Of a stretch of 64,000 nucleotides of DNA, positions 8,657-17,169 are shown piece by piece. How positions within the stretch are numbered: position 1 is the first letter of the stretch; each line of letters opens with the position of its first letter. Origin of the DNA: Limnocylindrus sp040397235 (GTDB lineage Bacteria; Chloroflexota; Limnocylindria; Limnocylindrales; Limnocylindraceae); assembly GCA_040397235.1 (NCBI GenBank), contig JBBAWH010000002.1:186001-250000 (forward strand). The letters are read 5' to 3'. The notes below the pieces were generated by a model, which had not been told where the DNA came from, did not search any database, and saw only the letters and a program-made list of their open reading frames with translations. A program made the translations under genes and the position numbers.

Positions 8657-8690
8657 TTACTGGGCCCAGCGGGCGGTGATCACCAGCCGT

Positions 8691-8696
8691 TAGAAT
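8691..8696 (+). promoter_or_regulatory. -10 box of the beta-lactamase-fold gene (leaderless), with upstream palindrome
   Basis: TAGAAT, 6 bases before ATG 8703. A perfect palindrome GGTGATCACC lies at 8675-8684, where a regulator could block polymerase. Confidence 0.5.
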
Positions 8697-8702
8697 CCAC
8701 CT

Positions 8703-11408
8703 ATGTCTCTCACCGCAATGTTGCGCCCCGTCACTCGCCTCTGCCTCGCGCTGCTCATTGCTGCGGTCAGCCTTTCCGGCCAAGCTGCAACACCGGCGTC
8801 CGCAACGGATCCGGTGGACTGGCGCACCTGTGCGGCGCGACCCGTGCCACTTTCGCCAGCGCGCGCAGTTGACCCCACCCTTGCAAAGACCCTCACCGCC
8901 AAAGTCGTCGCTTGGCAGAAGGCGCGTCGAACTCGCCACCCAGGGGTCTCGGTCGCCATCCGCTGGGACGACGGTCGCAGCCTCACCGCCGCCGTTGGCG
9001 TTGGCGACACCAAGAGCAGGCGCACCGTGACTCCATCGATGCCGTTTGCGATCGCGAGTACGAGCAAGGCGTTCACCGCCGCAGTTGCGCTGCTCCTTGA
9101 TCACTGTGGAATCTTGCCGCTGAGCACGCTCGCATCAACGCTTGTCCCTGAGGCCCAGGTGGCGCCTTCGGCCACCATCGCGCAGCTGCTCTTGCACCGA
9201 TCTGGCATGAGCGATTGGCTGACCGACAAAGACTCCAGAATGGGCTGGCTGAGCAGAAATCAGAACGCGAAGGTGACGCCGCTGACTGCGGTGCAGGGAC
9301 TTTTGACACCCTCAACCGTAGGGAGCTTCTCGTACTCAAACTCGGGCTTCACCCTTGTCACGATTGCCGCCGAACGTGCGACAGGTGTTGCCTGGAAGAC
9401 ATTGGTGCAGTCGCTGATCCTTGATCCAATGAGCATGACCGAAACAGGATGGGGGCCAAAAGTTGGAGCGGCCCGGCCGCACATTGGCGGGAAGCCGTAC
9501 GGCTTCGTGAGCTGGGGGCCGAGTAAGGCGGTTGGCACCATTCTGCGTGGGGCGGGCGACATGTTCTCGACGCCGCGTGATCTTGCTCGTTTCGGCGAAC
9601 TCTTCTGGGGCAACCGACTTACCGAGGGGGAGGCGACACTCGCAATGAACGGGATCGCCTATCAGACCTGGTCATCGTGGCTCTACAACTACGGCACGCA
9701 AGTCGATCGAACCTGGCTCGGAGAGCTGCGGAGTTACGGTCACAACGGTGGATTCTCTGGTGTGACCAGCTCTCTGCACCGAGTCCCCGCACTGGGGATC
9801 ACCATCGCCGCCGTGGCGAACGGCTCACCGACGACGGACTCGTTCGCCGATGACCTTGTGCTGGAACTCTTCAAGATGATTGATCAGCCCGCCGTTGACG
9901 GGAGCGGCGTGCCACGCCTGACCGCCGCCGACAGTGGCGACCCGGAGCCACCCGATGCGCCGGTGGTCCTCCCCGCCGACTACTGCGGTGACCCCACGCC
10001 GAGCAGTAGCAGTGATGCGCTGGCGGCGCGCTGGATCGCCCTCGGCTCCTCCGCCGGCTGGGTGGGGAGCACAACAACGATGGTCGAGCTCCCCGGCGGG
10101 CGCCTCGTCGTTGGCGGCACTGGGCTCACGAAAGCGGCTGGCAAGACGGTGGCGGGGCTCGCCGTGCGCGATCCACGGACCGGTGCGTGGCAGGCACTCG
10201 CAAACTTGAAAACCTCTGCCGGACGCGTTGCCTCGGTATACGCGCTCGCCGTCGATGCCTCTCGAAATCTCCTCTACGTCGCTGGCAACTTCAGTAGTGT
10301 GACGCGGGGGAACCGTCGTGTTGCCGTCGTCGGGATCGCTCAGTTCAATCTGAAAACGGGCATCTGGTCGAAGGTTGGCACGGGGCTCAGCGGAAAAGGA
10401 ATTTCAGTCAGAACACTCTCGCTAGATGCAGTGAGCGGCAACCTGCTGATTGGGGGCCACTTTACGCGCGCGGGCGGCGTCACCTCGGCAAACATTGCAA
10501 CGTGGAGCCCAGCACGAAAGCGATGGCTCGCCCTTGGCACCGGACTCAAATCTGACGTTGTCACCGCTGCACTCGCAGGCGACGGCACGGTCTACGCCGC
10601 CGGTCGGTTTGTTGATGGGCTGGTATCGACATGGAACCCGACAACAAAAGTGTGGAGCACGATCGGTGATGCTCGCCTCTTCTCTGACCTTCCGACGAGC
10701 ATGGTCATTGATTCGCTCGGCCACCCGTTGATCGGGCGTGGTGTTGGCTGGTATGGCGAAGCGATCCAGAGGATTGAACCCGCCGCCCCCGGCGGCTGGA
10801 TCGCGTTGGGTGGTGGCGTAAGTTACCCGCGACGCACGGCATGGGTAACGGCGATGGCCACACTCGACGACGGCACCGTTGCCGTTGGTGGCTACTTTGC
10901 AAAAGCCGGCGCGCTGGATTCACCGAACCTCGCCGTGTGGGATCCCATCACGCAGCGGTACACGACCATCGGCACAGGGCTTGCGATTGAGCCCGACGCC
11001 CTCGCGTCGAGCGCATTCGGAACGGTGTACGCCGCCACACGAGTGCGCAGTGCATCTCCTGGCGGCAACGGCGGGCGCTGCATCGGCGTCTGGGCGACCC
11101 AGGCGCCTGCCGCCCCTGTTGGCGCAACGCTCACGGCGGGTCGCGGCACCATTCGTGTTGACTGGACGCTCCCTGCTGATTCAACTCTGGCAAGCGGCTG
11201 GATCGCCACCGCCACCGCAAAGGGTCGGACGACGCGCAGCTGCACGGTTGCTGGATCTACGGTCAACCCAGCCGCAGGAACCCCTGCGCACTGCACGATC
11301 ACCAGCCTCGTGAAGGGGGTCACCTACAAGGTGACGCTCGTTGCCTGGTCCGCACCGGCTGGGCCATCGCCGCGCGTTGATCTTGGCACCGTGAAGACGC
11401 TTCGCTAA
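8703..11408 (+). CDS. Secreted serine hydrolase (beta-lactamase fold) fused to beta-propeller-like and FN3-like regions
   Basis: 901-residue exported protein. A signal peptide (hydrophobic core at residues 12-24, cleavage probably near residue 34) is followed by a class C beta-lactamase/DD-peptidase-type domain with all three motifs: SxxK as STSK (119-122), YxN as YSN (211-213) and the third box HNG (347-349). Residues about 430-790 hold repeated blades of the type WxxxGTGL/VYAAGRF, resembling kelch or delta-60-like propellers. The last ~90 residues look like a fibronectin type III module (IRVDWTLP, GVTYKVTLVAW). The enzyme probably acts on peptidoglycan or extracellular peptides or esters, with the propeller used for binding. 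Its TAA overlaps the GH18 gene by one base (TAATG). Confidence 0.85.
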   Translation: MSLTAMLRPVTRLCLALLIAAVSLSGQAATPASATDPVDWRTCAARPVPLSPARAVDPTLAKTLTAKVVAWQKARRTRHPGVSVAIRWDDGRSLTAAVGVGDTKSRRTVTPSMPFAIASTSKAFTAAVALLLDHCGILPLSTLASTLVPEAQVAPSATIAQLLLHRSGMSDWLTDKDSRMGWLSRNQNAKVTPLTAVQGLLTPSTVGSFSYSNSGFTLVTIAAERATGVAWKTLVQSLILDPMSMTETGWGPKVGAARPHIGGKPYGFVSWGPSKAVGTILRGAGDMFSTPRDLARFGELFWGNRLTEGEATLAMNGIAYQTWSSWLYNYGTQVDRTWLGELRSYGHNGGFSGVTSSLHRVPALGITIAAVANGSPTTDSFADDLVLELFKMIDQPAVDGSGVPRLTAADSGDPEPPDAPVVLPADYCGDPTPSSSSDALAARWIALGSSAGWVGSTTTMVELPGGRLVVGGTGLTKAAGKTVAGLAVRDPRTGAWQALANLKTSAGRVASVYALAVDASRNLLYVAGNFSSVTRGNRRVAVVGIAQFNLKTGIWSKVGTGLSGKGISVRTLSLDAVSGNLLIGGHFTRAGGVTSANIATWSPARKRWLALGTGLKSDVVTAALAGDGTVYAAGRFVDGLVSTWNPTTKVWSTIGDARLFSDLPTSMVIDSLGHPLIGRGVGWYGEAIQRIEPAAPGGWIALGGGVSYPRRTAWVTAMATLDDGTVAVGGYFAKAGALDSPNLAVWDPITQRYTTIGTGLAIEPDALASSAFGTVYAATRVRSASPGGNGGRCIGVWATQAPAAPVGATLTAGRGTIRVDWTLPADSTLASGWIATATAKGRTTRSCTVAGSTVNPAAGTPAHCTITSLVKGVTYKVTLVAWSAPAGPSPRVDLGTVKTLR

Positions 11409-12352
11409 TGCGGCACTTTGTTCGAGCAGCATGGAGCGCTGTCGCTCTTGCACTCGTACTCATCGGTTGTTCGGCTTCAGTGTCTCCGACCGCGCGAACG
11501 CAACCGTTCAAGGTCGTTGGGTATGTGACGCCCGCCGCCAACATTGCTGCGATCAACTTTTCACTCCTGACGCACATCAATTACTCGTTCCTGATTCCAC
11601 GGGCGAACGGCACGACGCGGCCGTTCGGCGCGCCGAATCATTTGCGCGCGGTCGTTGCGCAAGCGAAGAAGCATGACGTCAAAGTGCTCATTGCCGTTGG
11701 AGGCTGGGGCTGGGATAAGGAGTTTGAGACGCTTACTGCTGATCCGGCAATCCGCGAAAAGCTCGCACAGCGCGTAGCGGAGTTCTGCGACACCTATGAG
11801 CTTGATGGCATCGACATCGATTGGGAGTATCCGAACGCTGGTGCTTCGGCGGCAAACTTCGCCGCCCTTGCAATCGCCTTCCGCTCGGCGCTCCCAGCGG
11901 GGGCGCTCGTCACTGCGGCAGTGCTTGCCGATGCCACGGACGCGGATGGGATCTCGACTGATGCCGTTGGGCATCTCGACTTCATCAACCTCATGGCGTA
12001 CGACGGGCCAAGGAGTGATCACTCGTCATATGCGATGGCCGAACGTTCGATCGCGAGCTGGCTTGCCCGAGGCATTCATCCAGACAAGCTCGTGCTCGGC
12101 GTACCGTTCTACGCTCGGCCAGGGAATGCCACCTATCGCACGCTGCTCGCAAACGACCCAGCGACCGCCAGCGGTGACCGAGTCCTCTTTCAAGATATTG
12201 AACAGAACTACAACGGGCCAGCCACGATTCGGCGCAAGACAGAGCTCGCCCTGCAGTTAGTGGGCGGCATCATGATCTGGGAGCTATCGCAGGATGCGCT
12301 CGGCAGCGACTCACTCCTACGCGTGATTGGCGAAACCGTCGTCGCCCCCTAG
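11408..12352 (+). CDS. GH18 (chitinase-like) lipoprotein
   Basis: 314-residue predicted lipoprotein: positive N-terminus, hydrophobic stretch and lipobox LIGC with the lipidated cysteine at residue 21. The remainder is one glycoside hydrolase 18 barrel with the catalytic signature DGIDIDWE at 133-140 (D133, D136, D138, general acid E140), preceded by IAVGGWGW near 95-102 and followed by NLMAYDG. GH18 enzymes hydrolyse beta-1,4 GlcNAc linkages in chitin or, for YaaH-like members, peptidoglycan. Translational coupling to the secreted beta-lactamase-fold enzyme suggests a joint role at the cell wall or in scavenging amino-sugar polymers. No LysM domain is present. Confidence 0.9.
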   Translation: MRHFVRAAWSAVALALVLIGCSASVSPTARTQPFKVVGYVTPAANIAAINFSLLTHINYSFLIPRANGTTRPFGAPNHLRAVVAQAKKHDVKVLIAVGGWGWDKEFETLTADPAIREKLAQRVAEFCDTYELDGIDIDWEYPNAGASAANFAALAIAFRSALPAGALVTAAVLADATDADGISTDAVGHLDFINLMAYDGPRSDHSSYAMAERSIASWLARGIHPDKLVLGVPFYARPGNATYRTLLANDPATASGDRVLFQDIEQNYNGPATIRRKTELALQLVGGIMIWELSQDALGSDSLLRVIGETVVAP

Positions 12353-12355
12353 GGG

Positions 12356-12361
12356 TATCCT
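12356..12361 (+). promoter_or_regulatory. -10 box of the TrmH-type gene (leaderless)
   Basis: TATCCT, 6 bases before ATG 12368. It is preceded directly by the perfect palindrome CCCCTAGGGG (12346-12355), which contains the GH18 stop codon. Confidence 0.5.
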
Positions 12362-12367
12362 CCCCCC

Positions 12368-13159
12368 ATGCAACCACTGCGCATTGAGAGCCTCTCCAAC
12401 CCGGTCGTGAAGGGGCTGCGCGCCCTGCGCACGCCGAAGGGGCGCGACGAGCAGCGCCTCTTCCTGGCTGAGGGTGAGCGCACGATCGTCACCGCCACGG
12501 CCGCGGGCTGGATCCCCGAGATGCTGTTGACCGCCGGACCACTGCGCGCCCCCATCGACGGCGGAACGAGCCACGCTCGCGAGTCGTTCTCGGTGACGAC
12601 CGAAGTGCTGGCAAAGATCACCGGACGCGACAACCCGCAGGAGCAGCTCGCCGTCTATGCCGACCCTGCGCCAGAGACCCAATCAGTGACGAGCCTCGAC
12701 CCGAGCCGCGCAGCACGTTGGCTGATGCTCGAAGCACCGCGCGACCCTGGCAATCTCGGCAGCGCCATTCGCAGCGCCGATGCCTGCGCCGCTGGTGGCG
12801 TGATTCTTGTGGGGAACACGTGCGACCCGTACTCCATTGAAACGGTGCGCGCCACGATGGGCTCGATCTTTACGGTGCCGATCTATCGCGCGACACACGA
12901 GGAGGCGGTCACGCTGCTCAAGCGCTGGCCAGGGAGCACCGTCGCCACTGCACTCGACGGCGCATCCGATTACAGCGAGCTCTCGTACGCAGCGCCAACG
13001 GCGATCGTGATCGGCACCGAGGCGGACGGGCTGAGCGCCGATCTGCGCAGCGCCTGTGCCAGTGCGGCACTGATTCCGATGCTTGGAACCGCTGAGAGTC
13101 TCAACCTTGGGGTGGCATCCGCGATCATGCTCTACGCAGCGGAGCGAGCGCAGCGCTAG
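12368..13159 (+). CDS. TrmH/SpoU-family RNA 2'-O-methyltransferase
   Basis: 263-residue SPOUT-class enzyme that methylates a ribose in rRNA or tRNA using SAM. The N-terminal ~100 residues form the substrate-binding domain (RLFLAEGERTIVTA). The C-terminal knotted domain shows the three SpoU motifs: PRDPGNLGSAIRSADACAAG (motif 1), AIVIGTEADGLS (motif 2) and IPMLGTAESLNLGVASAIMLY (motif 3). This resembles 23S rRNA methyltransferases of the RlmB/TsnR group. The target base cannot be told. Convergent with the acyltransferase gene: the two stop codons share the tetramer CTAG (13156-13159). Confidence 0.92.
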   Translation: MQPLRIESLSNPVVKGLRALRTPKGRDEQRLFLAEGERTIVTATAAGWIPEMLLTAGPLRAPIDGGTSHARESFSVTTEVLAKITGRDNPQEQLAVYADPAPETQSVTSLDPSRAARWLMLEAPRDPGNLGSAIRSADACAAGGVILVGNTCDPYSIETVRATMGSIFTVPIYRATHEEAVTLLKRWPGSTVATALDGASDYSELSYAAPTAIVIGTEADGLSADLRSACASAALIPMLGTAESLNLGVASAIMLYAAERAQR

Positions 13160-15165
13160 CGCGGCAGCAGCTTCGCGATCTCGACGCCGAGTGGAGCGGC
13201 GAGACTTCGCGAGAACGTTTCTGTCATGTGATCCTCATCGCGGTAAATCAGCACAGTCTCGTCAATTGGCGAGCAGGGCCATGCGGCACAAATCTCGCCC
13301 GTCAGATCAATCAGTAACGCCCCTGAAACCTCGGCCGCCACACGTTCTGCAACACCGATCTCACGATTATCTGCATCGTCTTGCGTGAAGAGGCACGCAC
13401 GAACATCATCAGGGTGCTTTGAGAGACAGGCGGGAACATCACGACCAGGGTCTGGCGTATCGACAAGGATCGCCGTTGCTCCCGGGAGGCGGGCGACCAT
13501 CTCGCCAAGCGCAGCTCCAGCCAACGCTGACGTGATATCGCCGTCAATTGGCCGGAAGGTGCGGCGATTCACGATAATCGTGAGTGCTGGCTTGATTTGA
13601 TTGAGGCGTGCCACCGTCGCCTCGTTGAACGTGGTGCACTCACGGTACTCACGCTTCAGCGCCAAGTTGCGCTGCACGAGAGTAGTGAACGAGCACGACA
13701 CCTTCACGAACGTGAGCAGACGCCAACCGCGTTCTAGCGCGACCGCTTCGATTGCGGGGAACCAGTGCGAGGCGTGAGAGTCGCCAACGAGGGCGATGGT
13801 GATCGCTGATCCCTTGACGCCGTAGACACAGTTCGGCGGTGTTGTGACGCGCTCAAATGCGAGGCAGCCGTCGCCGCGTAGCCGCTCCTCGTCATCGCGC
13901 GCCGATGTCAGCGATGGGGTTAGATCTGCTGGCAGCGTGATCGGGCCGTCGCTCGCCACCGGCGAGCCCGAGGGGCTCGGTGCCGGTGAGCCCGAAGGGC
14001 CCGGTGTTGGTTGAACGGCAACAGTTGACGAGGGGAGAGCAGCGGCGAGTCCTTGCGTAAAGAGGGCCACGCTGAGAATGCCCGCGACGCCAATGCGAAT
14101 GGCGCTCCATGAGGTGGCGCGACGTGAGCGATCTCCGTAGCGGAAGGGCTGCTCAACAAAGCGCCAGCTCAGCCACGAGACGCCGATCGCTGCAGCGACG
14201 GAGGCCACGATCTCAACGCCGGTGAGGGCGCGCTCGAGGAACATGATGGGGAGCACAAGCAGCGGCCAGTGCCAGAGGTAGAGCGAGTAGCTGATCTTGC
14301 CGAGGAAACGGAGTGGTGCGGCGGCGAGGAGGCGTGCCGGTCCGCTTGGCGCAGCACCGCCGTAGAGCAGCGCGACGGCGCCTGCGGTGGGGAGGAGGGC
14401 GGCGAGCCCTGGATACGGCATCTCAGCGGTGAGTGCCACCCCCGCAACGGCGACCGCGGCAAGGCCGGCCCACGCGAGGGCACCGGCGCGACGCGAGGTG
14501 CCTACGACACCGACGAGGGCGAGCAGGCCACCAACCCCAAGCTGCCAGACACGCGTCGGCAGCAGGTAGAAGGCGCGCGCAGGGGAGGCGTCGGTGAGCC
14601 ACATGCTGAGTGCAAAGGAGGCGACGACACCAATGAGGAGCGCCGCGATCAGGCGCCGAGAACTGCCGCCACGCCAGGTGAGGAGTACGATAAGCGCCGG
14701 CCAGACGAGGTAGAACTGCTCTTCGACGCTGAGCGACCAGAAGTGCAAGAAGGGTGATGGGCTCAAGGTTGGCGCGAAGTAGTCCACCGAACCGATGAAG
14801 CGCATGTTGGCGATTGAGAGCGCCGAAGCTGCGCCATCTGCCGCCAACTCACTGCGATCGAGCGGCGCAGCAATCAGTAGCCCAACCAGTGAGATGAGCG
14901 CCACGGCGACGAGAGCCGCTGGGAGGAGCCGACGGATTCTCCACGCGTAGAACTTGGCGATGTTGAGCCCACCAGGCTGCTGTGACTCACGCCACAGCTT
15001 GCCGGTGATGAGGAATCCGCTAATCACAAAGAAGACGTCAACGCCAATGAACCCACCCAGCGTCCACGGGAGCCCCGCATGAAACAGCAGTACGAGAAGG
15101 ATGGCGATACCTCGTAGCCCCTCAATGTCGGGGCGGAACTCGGCGGTGTTCTTTGGAGCCTGCAT
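13156..15165 (-). CDS. Membrane acyltransferase (OafA/YrhL type) with extracytoplasmic SGNH domain
   Basis: 669-residue protein. The N-terminal ~390 residues form an acyltransferase-3 domain with about ten membrane helices (FRPDIEGLRGIAILLVLLFH, conserved R and H, VDVFFVISGFLI). After a Pro/Ser/Gly-rich linker the C-terminal domain carries GDSHASHW (block I, serine nucleophile) and DEDHMT (block V, Asp-His), i.e. an SGNH esterase/transferase. Such fusions move acetyl groups from cytoplasmic donors to extracellular polysaccharide or peptidoglycan. Start set at ATG 15165 (MQAPKNTAEF), five bases beyond the stop of the sortase-like gene. A longer frame upstream overlaps that gene. The two are one operon. 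Confidence 0.92.
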   Translation of the reverse strand: MQAPKNTAEFRPDIEGLRGIAILLVLLFHAGLPWTLGGFIGVDVFFVISGFLITGKLWRESQQPGGLNIAKFYAWRIRRLLPAALVAVALISLVGLLIAAPLDRSELAADGAASALSIANMRFIGSVDYFAPTLSPSPFLHFWSLSVEEQFYLVWPALIVLLTWRGGSSRRLIAALLIGVVASFALSMWLTDASPARAFYLLPTRVWQLGVGGLLALVGVVGTSRRAGALAWAGLAAVAVAGVALTAEMPYPGLAALLPTAGAVALLYGGAAPSGPARLLAAAPLRFLGKISYSLYLWHWPLLVLPIMFLERALTGVEIVASVAAAIGVSWLSWRFVEQPFRYGDRSRRATSWSAIRIGVAGILSVALFTQGLAAALPSSTVAVQPTPGPSGSPAPSPSGSPVASDGPITLPADLTPSLTSARDDEERLRGDGCLAFERVTTPPNCVYGVKGSAITIALVGDSHASHWFPAIEAVALERGWRLLTFVKVSCSFTTLVQRNLALKREYRECTTFNEATVARLNQIKPALTIIVNRRTFRPIDGDITSALAGAALGEMVARLPGATAILVDTPDPGRDVPACLSKHPDDVRACLFTQDDADNREIGVAERVAAEVSGALLIDLTGEICAAWPCSPIDETVLIYRDEDHMTETFSRSLAAPLGVEIAKLLPR

Positions 15166-15169
15166 CAGG

Positions 15170-15970
15170 CTATTCGCAGATCTGTGGCTTTGATACTGGC
15201 ACTGGCCGCGTCGAGGTTGTCGTATCGATGTATTTTCCAATGACAACCATCTTCGGTCCATCACTGCGATCTGTTTCAGAGGTTTGCAAGATCACCCGAC
15301 CGTTCGGCACATCAGCGATGTCGGCCCATGTGGAGATGTGCTGTCGCACCTCCGTCACGCGGTAGCGCAGACGGAGCAGCGTCGCGCCAGCAACTTTCGG
15401 AAGCACATCCACTTCGATGATTTGGCCGATCATCTGCTTTGGCGTCTTGTCGAGAAGGCCGCCGAACTCCCAGTAGCGACCATGCGCATAGATAAAGAGG
15501 ATGCCCGTCTTGCCGTCGGCCTTCCCCTTGTTCGGCATCCACTCGGCAACACGACACCAGGGGAATCGTGGCGAGCCATCTGTTTCGAGTGGTGGGCGGA
15601 CGACGGGAAGGTTGATCCAGACGCCGCTCACCAAGACGCGAACAGGGTCACCGGCGACTGATGGGACGAGCAGGCTTGGATCGACTGGCGGGAGGGGTGG
15701 TGGCGTGGTGCGCGCTCGTTCTGCAGGGTCGGAGGGGTCGACCTCAGGACTTGGCGAACCGCCATCACCGCTTGGGTCGACCGATGGCTCCTCAGTGACG
15801 ACCACCACGCCGCCTGGGGCCCATGGTCCGATCTGCTGATCGATCCCCCACGTGACGAGAGCGCCTGCAGCGAGGATGAACGAGGTAGCAAGCAGGATCG
15901 TTGAGCCGATATGCCGAAACGGCATGCGCTCACGCGGAGTGCGGGACTTGGGCTTGGTCGGCGGCAACAT
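15170..15970 (-). CDS. Sortase-like protein lacking the catalytic cysteine
   Basis: 266-residue membrane-anchored protein: short basic N-terminus, one hydrophobic segment (about 22-42), a Pro/Asp/Ser-rich stalk (60-105), then a sortase fold. Matching landmarks are PVRVLVSGVWINLPVV (start of the barrel), ILFIYAHGRYW with the expected histidine at 163, and VILQTSETDRSDGPKMVVIGKYI at the end. In sortases the last segment reads TC followed downstream by an arginine. Here Ser231 (codon TCT) replaces Cys and Lys240 occupies the arginine position. It is either an inactive scaffold or uses serine. Co-transcribed with the acyltransferase just downstream. TACACT lies 6 bases before the ATG. Confidence 0.75.
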   Translation of the reverse strand: MLPPTKPKSRTPRERMPFRHIGSTILLATSFILAAGALVTWGIDQQIGPWAPGGVVVVTEEPSVDPSGDGGSPSPEVDPSDPAERARTTPPPLPPVDPSLLVPSVAGDPVRVLVSGVWINLPVVRPPLETDGSPRFPWCRVAEWMPNKGKADGKTGILFIYAHGRYWEFGGLLDKTPKQMIGQIIEVDVLPKVAGATLLRLRYRVTEVRQHISTWADIADVPNGRVILQTSETDRSDGPKMVVIGKYIDTTTSTRPVPVSKPQICE

Positions 15971-15976
15971 AGGGAG

Positions 15977-15982
15977 AGTGTA
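15977..15982 (-). promoter_or_regulatory. -10 box of the sortase-like/acyltransferase operon (leaderless)
   Basis: TACACT on the minus strand, 6 bases from the ATG at 15970. Confidence 0.5.
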
Positions 15983-15993
15983 GTGCGGGATGG

Positions 15994-15999
15994 CACACT
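15994..15999 (+). promoter_or_regulatory. Possible -10 box of the P1 peptidase gene
   Basis: CACACT, 6 bases before ATG 16006. This is the weaker CANNNT form. It lies 11 bases from the divergent TACACT box, within a 35-base intergenic region. Confidence 0.35.
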
Positions 16000-16005
16000 A
16001 CCCCC

Positions 16006-17160
16006 ATGCCACGAGACACTCGAGCCACCGACCTTGGAATCCGCATCGGCCGGTTTACTCCTGGCCCAACGGACGGAATTACTGATGTGGCAGGAGTGCG
16101 TGTTGCTGTCACCACCATCGTCAAGGGTGAAGGCGCGCTCGAGCGCGGCGTTGGACCGATTCGCACCGGCGTCACCGCCATTCTTCCCCGCCCGCTCGCC
16201 GAGATGGGACACCCGCTCTTTGCTGGCACCCATCGACTGAACGGAAACGGCGAGCTCACAGGCCTGGAATGGATTCGCGAGTCTGGACTTCTCACCTCGC
16301 CGATCTGCCTCACGAATACGCATTCGGTCGGCGTGGTTCATGACGCGATGATCGCCTGGTCGCTAGATCACGTGCCAGCTGCACCACCATGGAGCCTCCC
16401 TGTCGCCGGTGAAACATGGGATGGCGTGCTGAACGACGTGAACGGTTTCCATGTCACCGCTGTGCACGCGCAACAGGCGCTCAATGCTGCGGCTGCACTT
16501 CCAGATGGCGCACTCGTGCCGCGTGGCAATCAGGGTGGTGGGACCGGCATGATTTGTCACGGCTTTAAGGGTGGTAATGGAACGTCCAGTCGTCGACTCC
16601 CCGCAGAACTTGGCGGGTACACCATTGGGGTGTTCGTTCAGGCAAACCATGGCCGCCGCCACCGGCTAACGCTGCAGGGGAAGTCGCTCGGCGCTCCCGG
16701 TGGTCCGCTCTCGACCGAGCACTACCCACTTCCATGGGAGACAAGGCTCGGCGCCGCACCGAAGCCCGATGATCCCCGCGGGGGAGCGGGCTCCATCATT
16801 GTGATCGTGGCCACCGATGCACCACTCCTTCCGATGCAGCTTGATCGTCTCGCGCAGCGAGCGGTGATTGGAATCGGCCGTGTCGGTGGTGTCGGCGAAC
16901 ACTCGTCAGGCGATCTCGTGTTGAGCTTCAGCACGGCGAATGGGCACCTCCCCGCAGAAGACCTTGAGGCGAAAGAGCCGTTCGAAACCTCGATCACGAT
17001 GGTGGTCAACGCGCATCTCTCCGCGCTCTTTGAGGCGACCGCTGACGCGACGGAGTCGGCGATCCTGGATGCGCTCTTTGCCGCTGAAAGCATGAGCGGT
17101 GCCGACGGCGCCACCGCCGTGGCGCTCCCGCTCGATATCGTGCGCGCAGCGCTGGACTAA
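16006..17160 (+). CDS. P1 family (DmpA-type) aminopeptidase/amidase
   Basis: 384-residue member of peptidase family S58 (DmpA, BapA), self-processing N-terminal nucleophile hydrolases that release N-terminal D- or L-amino acids or beta-amino acids. Seen: DVAGVRVAVTT near the N-terminus, NQGGGTGMICHGFKGGNGTSSR at about 175-196 (the oxyanion-hole region), and GAGSIIVIVATDAPL, where the G262-S263 bond is the expected autocleavage point leaving Ser263 as nucleophile. No signal peptide, so it is cytosolic. Substrate not predictable. Its TAA lies inside the -10 box of the next gene, 9 bases from that start. Confidence 0.9.
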   Translation: MPRDTRATDLGIRIGRFTPGPTDGITDVAGVRVAVTTIVKGEGALERGVGPIRTGVTAILPRPLAEMGHPLFAGTHRLNGNGELTGLEWIRESGLLTSPICLTNTHSVGVVHDAMIAWSLDHVPAAPPWSLPVAGETWDGVLNDVNGFHVTAVHAQQALNAAAALPDGALVPRGNQGGGTGMICHGFKGGNGTSSRRLPAELGGYTIGVFVQANHGRRHRLTLQGKSLGAPGGPLSTEHYPLPWETRLGAAPKPDDPRGGAGSIIVIVATDAPLLPMQLDRLAQRAVIGIGRVGGVGEHSSGDLVLSFSTANGHLPAEDLEAKEPFETSITMVVNAHLSALFEATADATESAILDALFAAESMSGADGATAVALPLDIVRAALD

Positions 17161-17163
17161 GAT
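17158..17163 (+). promoter_or_regulatory. -10 box of the AI-2E family gene (leaderless)
   Basis: TAAGAT, 6 bases before ATG 17170. The first three bases are the stop codon of the peptidase gene. Confidence 0.5.
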
Positions 17164-17169
17164 CAGCCC

